Of a DNA stretch of 64,000 nt, positions 8,205 through 15,416 are shown one piece after another (position 1 is the first letter of the stretch; each line of letters begins with the position of its first letter). Below the pieces are notes generated by a model. The model did not search any database and was not told where the DNA came from. It saw only the letters and a program-made list of their open reading frames with translations. Origin of the DNA: RPQJ01 sp963746325 (GTDB taxonomy: Bacteria; Pseudomonadota; Gammaproteobacteria; Steroidobacterales; Steroidobacteraceae); NCBI GenBank assembly GCA_963746325.1, contig CAVVBC010000036.1, positions 186,001-250,000 of the forward strand, written 5' to 3'. The position numbers and the translations under genes were made by a program.

Positions 8205-9839
8205 ATGCTGATCCGTAGACCACCGCCGCGCACGCTGCGCCCCGACGAGCCCATCCGGCACGAGGCTGCGCACAAGCGCCCCGTTACGCGACGCGATTTC
8301 CTCGCGCAAGGCTTTGGCACCGGAGTCGCGACCATCGCGGCCCCGACCGTCTTCAGCCTGTTTGCCAACCCGCGGGCCGCGATGGCGGCCCTGTCGCCCG
8401 ACATCGAGGCGTTGAAGGGCAGTTGCGGCATCGACGTGCAGGGCGCGGGCAAGATCCCGTTCATCTGCATCGACCTTGCCGGCGGTGCGAACATGGTCGG
8501 CTCCAACGTCCTGATCGGCGGGGCGGGCGGCCAGCTCGATTTCCTGAGCACGGCGGGCTACGGCAAGCTCGGCCTGCCTGGCGACATGCTGCCCGGCATG
8601 ACCAATACTGCGACCGGCACGAGTTTTACCGATACGCGGCTGGGCCTCGCCTTCCATAGCGACAGCGCTTTCCTGCGCGGCATCCTCGACCGGGTGGCGC
8701 CTGCCACCGCAGCTTCGATCAACGGCGCAGTCATCGCCGCGCGCTCGGAGAACGACACGGGCAACAATCCGCACAACCCCATGTACGCCATCCACCAGGC
8801 CGGCGCGGACGGAGCCCTCGCGACGCTGATCGGCTCGCGTGCATCGGATTCCGGCGGCAACTCGATGGCGCCCGCGGGGCTGATCGACCTCTCGGTGCGT
8901 CCGACCAAGGTCGACCGGGCCAGCGACGTGACGGGCCTGGTGGACACGGGCGAGCTGGCCAGCCTGCTCAGCCTCGACGACACCGTGGCCGTGATGGAGG
9001 CCATCCAGCGCATCAGCGACCGCAAGCTGAGCGTGATCGACCCGAAGCAGCCCTGGGTTGATCCCAAGCAGACGACCGTGACGCGCAACGAAGTCGTGCG
9101 CGAGCTGGTCAACTGTGGCTACGTGAAGGCCGCCGACGTCGTCGATCGTTACGGCGATCCGACCAGCCTCAATCCCGACCTCGACCCCGACATCGTCGGC
9201 GCCGGCGGTATCTTCAGCCGCGCCGAGTACGACGGCGACGGCGAGTTCCGCAAGACCGCGGCGGTCATGAAAATGGTGCTGTCGGGCTACGCCGGCGCCG
9301 GCACGATCGCCCTCGGCGGCTACGACTACCACGGCCAGGGACGCGCGACGGGCGAGCTGCGCGACCTGCGCGCGGGCCGCTGCATGGGCGCGTGCCTCGA
9401 GTACGCCGCGCGGCGCGGCATGCCGCTGATGCTGTACGTGTTCTCGGATGGCTCGATCTCGGCGAGCGGCCAGGTCGACAGCACGACGGATGGGCGCGGC
9501 AAGTTCATGTGGACCAGCGACAACCAGTCGACTGCGGCGTCGTTCTTCCTGGTCTACAATCCCCGTGGGCGTCCCACCCTCGTCACGACCGGTGCGGGCG
9601 GGGCGGCCCGGCACCAGCAGATCGGGTATTTCCGCTCGGATGCGTCGGTCGAGACTGCCTCGAGTCCCGCCGCCGCCAACGTGAACCTGCTGGTCGAGAC
9701 GGTCGTGCTGAATTACATGGCCCTGCACGGGGAACAAGGCCAGTTCGCGGCGCGCTTTCCGCGCCACGGCCTGGGCAACTCCACGTTGCAGGACAGCCTC
9801 ATTGCCTTCGATCCCATCGTGAGCGGTCGCATCACCTAG
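8205..9839 (+). CDS. Tat-exported DUF1501-like protein
   Basis: This 544-residue protein has a twin-arginine signal (TRRDFLAQGF at about residues 28-37, then a hydrophobic stretch ending in AMA). The body has the DUF1501 layout: a glycine-rich start (PFICIDLAGGANMVG), a central GYDYHGQG segment near a DTH-type position, and a later FSDGSIS and N-rich region. DUF1501 proteins are Tat substrates usually paired with large haem-c proteins such as DUF1800 or DUF1549 members. The pairing with haem lipoproteins upstream fits that. ATG 8205 has a GAGGAAGA ribosome site and sits 28 bases after the upstream stop, so it is likely in the same operon. The reaction is unknown; a sulfatase-related fold has been suggested for the family. 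Confidence 0.75.
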   Translation: MLIRRPPPRTLRPDEPIRHEAAHKRPVTRRDFLAQGFGTGVATIAAPTVFSLFANPRAAMAALSPDIEALKGSCGIDVQGAGKIPFICIDLAGGANMVGSNVLIGGAGGQLDFLSTAGYGKLGLPGDMLPGMTNTATGTSFTDTRLGLAFHSDSAFLRGILDRVAPATAASINGAVIAARSENDTGNNPHNPMYAIHQAGADGALATLIGSRASDSGGNSMAPAGLIDLSVRPTKVDRASDVTGLVDTGELASLLSLDDTVAVMEAIQRISDRKLSVIDPKQPWVDPKQTTVTRNEVVRELVNCGYVKAADVVDRYGDPTSLNPDLDPDIVGAGGIFSRAEYDGDGEFRKTAAVMKMVLSGYAGAGTIALGGYDYHGQGRATGELRDLRAGRCMGACLEYAARRGMPLMLYVFSDGSISASGQVDSTTDGRGKFMWTSDNQSTAASFFLVYNPRGRPTLVTTGAGGAARHQQIGYFRSDASVETASSPAAANVNLLVETVVLNYMALHGEQGQFAARFPRHGLGNSTLQDSLIAFDPIVSGRIT

Positions 9840-9850
9840 CCCGAGGTTCC

Positions 9851-11218
9851 TTGAACGGATCGATTTCGAGCGACCTGCTGCCGCTGCTGCGCTGCCCGCG
9901 GTGCGAGGCCCCGCTCGAAGGCGAGGCGGCGCTTGCCTGCGCCGGTTGCGGCGCCCGCTACCCGCGTATCGACGGCATCCCCTGGCTCGCGCCGGAGCCC
10001 GCGCAGGCGCTCACCGAGTGGCGCGGTCGGATGCAGGCCATGAACGTGCATCTCAAGCAGCAGGCAGCGGGCTATCGCGCTGCGTTGCGTCCCGAGATCA
10101 CCCGCTCGTCGACGCGCAACCGGCTCAAGCTGCTCGCCATGGCATGCTCCGATCACGCGCGCCGGTTGCAGGCACTGCTGGCCCCGCTGGAGGCTGACGC
10201 GGTCGCCGCTGCGCCCGCAACCTACGCCGCGCTCGCACCCGTCGTGGCCGGTTCCCAGGGTCTTGCCAGCTATTACGCCAACGTCCATCGCGACTGGTGC
10301 TGGGGTGACGCGGAGAATCAGGCGGCCTGTACCGCCGTGCGGACTGCGTTCGGCGACACGAATCCTGCACGCCTGCTCGTGCTCGGCAGCGGGGCAGGGC
10401 GCCTCGCCTACGACCTGCACGCGCTGCTGCGCCCTTCGTCGACGGTGGCCCTCGACCTCAATCCCCTGCTGCTGGCCGTCGCGCGCCGCATGTACGCGGG
10501 TGAGCGCATCGACCTCTACGAGTTTCCCGTGGCACCGCGCGATCTCGCGAGCCATGCGCTGCTGCGTACGCTCACGGCACCGGCGCGCGCGGCGGCGGGC
10601 CTGCACCTCGTCCTCGGCGACGCGAAGCAGCCGCCGTTCGGGCGTGGCACGTTCGACACGATCCTCACGCCCTGGCTGGTCGACGTCGTCGACACCGACC
10701 TGGCGCATCTCGCAGCCACCGTGAATTCCCTGCTCGCGCCTGGCGGGCGGTGGATCTGCACCGGCACGTTGTTCTTCCAGCAGGCCGATCCCGCGCACGC
10801 TTTCTCGAGCGAGGAGGTCGTCGAGATCGTCGAGGCCGCGGGTTTCGCCACGCCCACCCTGGTCTCGTCGCGCCAGCCGTACCTCGCGTCGCCGGCGAGC
10901 CGGCACGCGCGGATCGAGGAGGTGGTCACCTTCGCCGTGTCCAAGCAGCGCGAAGCCGAACTGCCGGTGCGGGCGCAACTGCCCTGGCTCGCCGATGGGC
11001 GCCATCCCGTGCCCCTGGCTCCGGCGGTGGCTGATCACGTCCTGGCGCTGCGGGTGCGCGGGTATGTCGCCTCCCTGGTCGACGGCCAGCGCTCGATCGA
11101 GGACATCGCGGCGCGCCTGGTGCAGGAGCGCCTGTTGCCGCCGACGGAAGCGACTGGCATCGTGCGCGACTATCTGTTGCGCCTGCACGAAGAGGCGGAC
11201 CTGCGACCGCCGAGCTGA
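9851..11218 (+). CDS. zinc-ribbon class I methyltransferase with PqqD-like C-terminus
   Basis: This 455-residue protein begins at TTG 9851, 11 bases after the previous stop, with GAGG just upstream. The first 40 residues hold a zinc ribbon (CPRCEAPLEG...CAGCGARYP, Trm112-like). A Rossmann methyltransferase follows, with motif I LVLGSGAGRLAYDL near residue 178, an acidic VALDLNPLLL and a GDAKQPPFGRGTFD segment. The last 80 residues look like a PqqD-type winged helix (VADHVLALRVRGYVASLVDG...). The core recalls N2227/carnosine methyltransferases. No export signal is visible, so it acts in the cytoplasm. Its position between a Tat protein and apbE suggests a modification or maturation job for the exported partners, which is inference. 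Confidence 0.75.
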   Translation: MNGSISSDLLPLLRCPRCEAPLEGEAALACAGCGARYPRIDGIPWLAPEPAQALTEWRGRMQAMNVHLKQQAAGYRAALRPEITRSSTRNRLKLLAMACSDHARRLQALLAPLEADAVAAAPATYAALAPVVAGSQGLASYYANVHRDWCWGDAENQAACTAVRTAFGDTNPARLLVLGSGAGRLAYDLHALLRPSSTVALDLNPLLLAVARRMYAGERIDLYEFPVAPRDLASHALLRTLTAPARAAAGLHLVLGDAKQPPFGRGTFDTILTPWLVDVVDTDLAHLAATVNSLLAPGGRWICTGTLFFQQADPAHAFSSEEVVEIVEAAGFATPTLVSSRQPYLASPASRHARIEEVVTFAVSKQREAELPVRAQLPWLADGRHPVPLAPAVADHVLALRVRGYVASLVDGQRSIEDIAARLVQERLLPPTEATGIVRDYLLRLHEEADLRPPS

Positions 11219-11227
11219 GGTTCCTCG

Positions 11228-12202
11228 ATGCCAAGGATTGTCCTGCTGTTGCTGCTCAATGCGCTTGCCGGCTTGCCTGCGGCGCATGCGGCCTGGTACG
11301 AGCGCGAAGAGGCCATCATGGGCACGCGCATCGCCGTGCAGCTCTGGAGCGAGGACGCCACCGTCGCCGTGAACGCGATCGATGCCGTCATGGCGGAAAT
11401 GCACCGCACTGACGAGTTGATGAGCACTTACAAGCCCGCGAGCCAGCTGTCGCAGGTGAACGCGCATGGGTACGAACGGCCCGTGCAGGTCGATGCGGAC
11501 GTGATCGACGTCGTCATGAAGTCGCTCGAGTACTCGCGACTCAGCGATGGCGTCTTCGACGTCACCTATGCGAGCGTCGGTTACCTCTACGACTACCGCA
11601 GGCACCAGCGTCCGACGGATGCCGAGATCGCCGCCGCGCTGCCGGGCGTGGACTACCGCCAGGTCGTGGTCGATCCGGAGGCGCGCACCATCCGGTTCCT
11701 GAAGCCAGGCATGCGCATCGACCTGGGCGGCATAGCCAAGGGCTGGGCGGTCGACCGTGGCATCGAGATCCTGCGCGAGGCAGGCATCGAGCACGCGATG
11801 GTCAATGCCGGCGGCGATACGGCGCTGCTCGGCGACCGGCTCGGCAAGCCCTGGGTCGTCGGCATCCGCGATCCGCGCAAGGACGGGGCCGTCGTTGCGC
11901 GCATCCCATTGCAGGACGAGGCCATTTCCACCTCCGGCGACTACGAGCGCTACTTCGAGGAGAACGGCCAGCGCTATCACCACATCCTGGTGCCGGGCAC
12001 GGGCAAGTCACCCGACGCCGTGCGCAGCGTGACCGTGATCGGCGCCAATGCCACCCGCACCGACGGCCTGACCAAGACCGTGTTCATCCTCGGGGTCGAG
12101 CGCGGGATGGCCTTCATCCGCAAGCTCGGCGACGTCGAGGCGATCATCGTCGACCGCGACGGGCAGGTCTTCTACTCGGCCGGCCTCGAGCCACCGCGAT
12201 AG
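11228..12202 (+). CDS. apbE: FAD:protein FMN transferase
   Basis: This 324-residue protein has a signal peptide and the ApbE family motifs in order: MGTRIAVQLW near residue 31, DLGGIAKGWAVDRG, NAGGDTAL, STSGDYERYFEENGQRYHHI and DGLTKTVFILG. ApbE covalently attaches FMN to a threonine of exported redox proteins, using FAD as donor, in the periplasm. It is 9 bases after the methyltransferase gene. It suggests that a flavinylated protein is part of this redox locus, but I did not find an obvious FMN-binding domain in the window, so the target may lie elsewhere. The length is normal for the family. The c-di-GMP riboswitch begins about 100 bases downstream. Confidence 0.92.
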   Translation: MPRIVLLLLLNALAGLPAAHAAWYEREEAIMGTRIAVQLWSEDATVAVNAIDAVMAEMHRTDELMSTYKPASQLSQVNAHGYERPVQVDADVIDVVMKSLEYSRLSDGVFDVTYASVGYLYDYRRHQRPTDAEIAAALPGVDYRQVVVDPEARTIRFLKPGMRIDLGGIAKGWAVDRGIEILREAGIEHAMVNAGGDTALLGDRLGKPWVVGIRDPRKDGAVVARIPLQDEAISTSGDYERYFEENGQRYHHILVPGTGKSPDAVRSVTVIGANATRTDGLTKTVFILGVERGMAFIRKLGDVEAIIVDRDGQVFYSAGLEPPR

Positions 12203-12302
12203 CCCAAGGCGCCGCCCCACGCGGGCGATTTGTGACGCGCCTCAAGTGTCTGTCACTCCGCGGCCGCCTGATTTGACAGCGCGGCGGGCCGCAGACAACG
12301 AT

Positions 12303-12397
12303 GCACCCTGACTGAAACAGGGCAAACCCGCCGAAAGGCGGGGACGCAAAGCCACCGGTCTTCGGGACATTCCCATGACAGCGGGGTTGCCAGGTGC
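12303..12397 (+). ncRNA. cyclic-di-GMP-I riboswitch (GEMM)
   Basis: The conserved GEMM-I core is present: CAGGGCAAACC, a P2 hairpin CCCGCC-GAAA-GGCGGG with its GNRA loop, GGACGCAAAGCC, a P3 arm and GGGGTTGCC. GCAC/CTG at 12303-12310 can pair with CAGGTGC at 12391-12397 to form P1. A rival hairpin, CCCTG 12306-12310 with CAGGG 12318-12322, competes with P1. Downstream, CCCC-GAGA-GGGG (12422-12433, extendable to 12419-12436) buries a GAGAGGGG ribosome-site-like run 14 bases before ATG 12448, a likely expression platform. A TTGACA at 12273 with weak AACGAT at 12297 is the nearest promoter candidate, but it would place the start inside P1. The aptamer precedes the whole TlpA-TPR-TolQR-AgmX operon. 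Confidence 0.93.
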
Positions 12398-12447
12398 AAC
12401 GCAGGACACTCGACATAAGTGCCCCGAGAGGGGTGCTGCATAATTGG

Positions 12448-12915
12448 ATGGTCGCGGCCGCAGCCGCGCTCGTCGCCGTGCCGGTATCGGCGGCGCCGCC
12501 TGCGCTCAATTCCTCCGCTCCTGACTTCGTCCTGAAGGCAACCGACGGCCGCAACCTGCGGTTGTCCGAGTACCGCGGCGAACCGGTCATCGTGCATTTC
12601 TGGGCCAGCTGGTGCGGGCCGTGCCGCGAATCGGCGGCCAGCCTCGACGCACTTGGGTCGCAGTCCGCGACGCCCGTGCTCGGCATCAGCCTCGACGAGA
12701 CCGCGGAGCGTGCCAGTGCCGTTGCACAGTCGCTGCGCCTGCGGTCGCCCACGCTGGTGGACACCGGGCAGGTGGTCGCGCGCACGTACGACGTCGCCAA
12801 GCTGCCGCTCACCTTGCTGCTCGACGCCGACGGCACCATCCGTGCGGCATGGTCCGGCGTCGCGCCGAATCCCGCCGAACTCACCCCGCAACTCAATCGC
12901 CTGCGCCAGGACTGA
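12448..12915 (+). CDS. TlpA-like periplasmic thioredoxin
   Basis: From ATG 12448 the protein has 155 residues, with an Ala/Val-rich signal segment ending VSAAPPA. A redoxin fold follows: APDFVLKATDGRNL, the active site HFWASWCGPCRES, LGISLDET, and the cis-proline loop KLPLTLLLDADG. In-frame GTG starts at 12394 (inside riboswitch P1) and 12433 are also possible; 12394 would add a basic n-region. It is the first gene controlled by the c-di-GMP riboswitch. TlpA-type proteins keep periplasmic cysteines reduced or act in thiol exchange. With the other exported genes of the operon, its client may be a disulfide-containing part of the TPR/beta-barrel machine (inference). Confidence 0.8.
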   Translation: MVAAAAALVAVPVSAAPPALNSSAPDFVLKATDGRNLRLSEYRGEPVIVHFWASWCGPCRESAASLDALGSQSATPVLGISLDETAERASAVAQSLRLRSPTLVDTGQVVARTYDVAKLPLTLLLDADGTIRAAWSGVAPNPAELTPQLNRLRQD

Positions 12916-12930
12916 CGGAGCATCGCCCGC

Positions 12931-13497
12931 ATGCAACCGAACCGAATTCTTGCTTTCGTACGCACGGCGCACAGGGCGCTGTTGCTCGCGGCCGGCACGC
13001 TGCTGGTGGCGCCCATCCCGGCGCATTCGACTGAGCCCGCTGCGGACGGCCTGCAGACGGTCGACCAGGACGTGCAGGCGCTGAAGAAGCAGTTGATCGA
13101 ATTGAACCGCGACCTGTTCAAGCTCGAGGAAGAGCTGCTTTATCCTGCGAGCACGCAGGTTGCCGTCTTCCTGTCGGTGGACGTGGGCACGTTCTTCGCG
13201 CTCGATTCGGTGACGTTGAAGGTGGACGACAAGGAGGTCGCCAACTATCTCTATACCGAACGCGAGGTGCAGGCACTGCATCGCGGCGGCGTGCAGAAGC
13301 TGTATCTCGGCAACCTGAAGGCCGGCAGTCACGAGATCGTCGCTTTCTTCACCGGCAAGGGTCCGCACGACCGCGATTACCGGCGCGGCACGACGCTGCA
13401 GGTCGACAAGACCGTCGGCGCCAAGTACGTCGAGTTGCGCATCAGCGACCGCGAGGCCTCGCTGCAACCCGAGTTCGTCGTGCGGCAGTGGGAGTGA
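12931..13497 (+). CDS. conserved exported coiled-coil protein of the riboswitch operon
   Basis: This 188-residue protein has a signal peptide (cleavage near AHSTEPA). A heptad-like coiled coil spans about residues 43-65 (LQTVDQDVQALKKQ...), and a compact beta-rich domain follows (TQVAVFLSVDVGTFFALDSV, LKAGSHEIVAFFTGKG). The second half resembles an immunoglobulin-like or carbohydrate-binding fold, but I cannot name a family. It begins 15 bases after the thioredoxin stop. It is probably a periplasmic structural part of the TolQR-powered system. No enzymatic motif is seen. Confidence 0.7.
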   Translation: MQPNRILAFVRTAHRALLLAAGTLLVAPIPAHSTEPAADGLQTVDQDVQALKKQLIELNRDLFKLEEELLYPASTQVAVFLSVDVGTFFALDSVTLKVDDKEVANYLYTEREVQALHRGGVQKLYLGNLKAGSHEIVAFFTGKGPHDRDYRRGTTLQVDKTVGAKYVELRISDREASLQPEFVVRQWE

Positions 13498-13526
13498 GGC
13501 GAGCGCCTCCCTGCACACACTGAGCC

Positions 13527-15416
13527 ATGCCGAAACGCCGCGCCACCATCCGTCTCTACGTGACCTGCATCGCACTGGTGCTGGCCGCCGCCGTGGCGTG
13601 GACCGTGCAAGCCGCAGAGTCAGAGCGCGAAGCTCCGGCTGCGACGACGATTCGCGACCTCGACTACGGCGACGTCCTGTTCCATTTCTTCCAGGACGAT
13701 TACTTCGAAGCGATCGTCCGCCTCGAAGCCAACAGCGACTTCGGGCGGCTCGAGCATCACGCCGCCGAGGCTGACCTGCTGGCGGGTGGCCTCTATCTCT
13801 CGCTCGGCCTGCACGTGGAGGCCGAGCGCATTTTCGACGGTTTGCTCGCAGGGCCGGTCGCGCCTGCCGTGCGGGACCGCGCTCGCTTCTACCTGGCCCG
13901 CATCAATTACCAGCGCGGCTACCACGAAGCGGCGCTGCGCAACCTCGGGTTCATCGAGCAGCCGCTCGCCGGCAAGCTCGAACCCGAGCGCCGCCTGCTC
14001 GAAGCGAACGTGCTGATGAGCCTCGGCCAGTATGCCGCCGCCGCGGCACGCCTCGAAGCATGGCCTGACACGAGTGGCTGGTCGAACTTCGCCCGCTTCA
14101 ATCTCGGGGTGGCCCTGGTGCGGGCCGGTGAGACCGCACGCGGCCGCCAGTTCCTGGAGCAGGTGGGCACGATGGAAGCCCGCAACGAGGAGCAGGCCGC
14201 GCTGCGCGACCGCGCCAACCTGGCACTGGGATTTGCGCTGCTGCAGCAGCAGGGTGGCGACGAGCCAGCGGCCGTGCTGAGCCGTGTGCGTCTCGACGGC
14301 CCCTTCACCAACAAGGCGCTGCTGGCGCTCGGCTGGGCCGAGACCAACGCCAACCGGCCTGACCGCGCGCTGGTCCCCTGGCTCGAACTGCAGCGACGCC
14401 CGGTCATGGACGCGCCGGTCCAGGAAGCCCTGATCGCCGTGCCCTACGCCTACGTGAAGCTGGCCTCCAATGGCCAGGCCTCACAGCACTATCGCGCGGC
14501 CGTCGAAGCGTTCAGCCGCGAGTCGCGACGCCTCGACGAATCGATCGTCGCCATCGAGGCGGGCGGTTTCCTCGATTCGATCCTCACGGCGATCCCGCAG
14601 GGCGAGCGCCCGGGCTGGTTCTGGCAGCTGGACAAGCTGCCTGATGCGCCGCACACGAGGTACCTCTATCACCTGCTGGCGTCGCACGAGTTCCAGGAAG
14701 GCCTGAAGAACTACCGCGACCTGCGCTTGATGCAGTCCAATCTCGGCCGCTGGACCGAGTCGCTCGAGGCCTTTGGCGCGATGATCGAGGCGCGCGAACT
14801 CGCCGCTGCGCAGCGCGAGCCACGGCGTCAGGAGGCCCTGGCGGCAACCGATGTCGACGCGTTCAAGGCGCGGCAGCACGAACTCGCGGAGCGCTTCGCG
14901 CAGGTCGAGTCGACCCGCGACGTGGCAGCACTCGCGACCCCGGCCGAGTCGGAACAATGGCAGGCACTCGCCCGCATCGATGCGGCGGTGGCCGCGATGC
15001 CCCCGGGCGCGCGCCGCGACGAGTTCGCGACGCGGGCGCGCATGCTGCGCGGCGCCCTGGAGTGGGAACTGGATCGTGCCTACAAGGTCCGCGCGACGAA
15101 CGTGCGGCGCGACCTGCGACAGTCGCAGGCCGCGCTGGCCGAAGTGGAGAGCCGCCTCGGCGCACTCGGCAGCGCGGGCGAACTGGTGCCGCGCAATACG
15201 CAGGAGTTTGCCGGGCGCGTAGCCGGGCTGGCGGACCGCGTCGCGCGCATCACGCCACAGATCGACGCGACCGCACTGGCGCAGGAACGCGCCCTGGCGG
15301 GCATCGCCATCGCCGAACTCAAGGCCCAGCAGAAGCGGCTCGGCAGCTATTCCACGCAGGCGCAGTTCGCGCTCGCGTCGCTGTACGACGGCGCCGGCAA
15401 TGGGGGCGGACGATGA
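13527..15416 (+). CDS. large TPR-type alpha-helical envelope protein
   Basis: This 629-residue protein starts with an uncleaved anchor or signal peptide (hydrophobic residues about 11-30). It consists mostly of helical hairpins with TPR-like spacing (FFQDDYFEAIVRLEANSDFG, LGLHVEAERIFDGLL, ARFYLARINYQRGYHEAALR). The last 180 residues are strongly charged and probably coiled coil. TPR solenoids act as protein-docking scaffolds; in Myxococcus GltE and relatives link the periplasm to the outer membrane. The stop overlaps the next start as ATGA, so the two TPR genes are coupled. The function is structural by inference. Confidence 0.75.
   Translation: MPKRRATIRLYVTCIALVLAAAVAWTVQAAESEREAPAATTIRDLDYGDVLFHFFQDDYFEAIVRLEANSDFGRLEHHAAEADLLAGGLYLSLGLHVEAERIFDGLLAGPVAPAVRDRARFYLARINYQRGYHEAALRNLGFIEQPLAGKLEPERRLLEANVLMSLGQYAAAAARLEAWPDTSGWSNFARFNLGVALVRAGETARGRQFLEQVGTMEARNEEQAALRDRANLALGFALLQQQGGDEPAAVLSRVRLDGPFTNKALLALGWAETNANRPDRALVPWLELQRRPVMDAPVQEALIAVPYAYVKLASNGQASQHYRAAVEAFSRESRRLDESIVAIEAGGFLDSILTAIPQGERPGWFWQLDKLPDAPHTRYLYHLLASHEFQEGLKNYRDLRLMQSNLGRWTESLEAFGAMIEARELAAAQREPRRQEALAATDVDAFKARQHELAERFAQVESTRDVAALATPAESEQWQALARIDAAVAAMPPGARRDEFATRARMLRGALEWELDRAYKVRATNVRRDLRQSQAALAEVESRLGALGSAGELVPRNTQEFAGRVAGLADRVARITPQIDATALAQERALAGIAIAELKAQQKRLGSYSTQAQFALASLYDGAGNGGGR

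Noticed and set aside
12273..12302. Promoter TTGACA-N18-AACGAT for the riboswitch operon
   Set aside because: The -35 is perfect but the implied start (about 12308) would remove part of the aptamer's P1 stem, so it may not be the true promoter.
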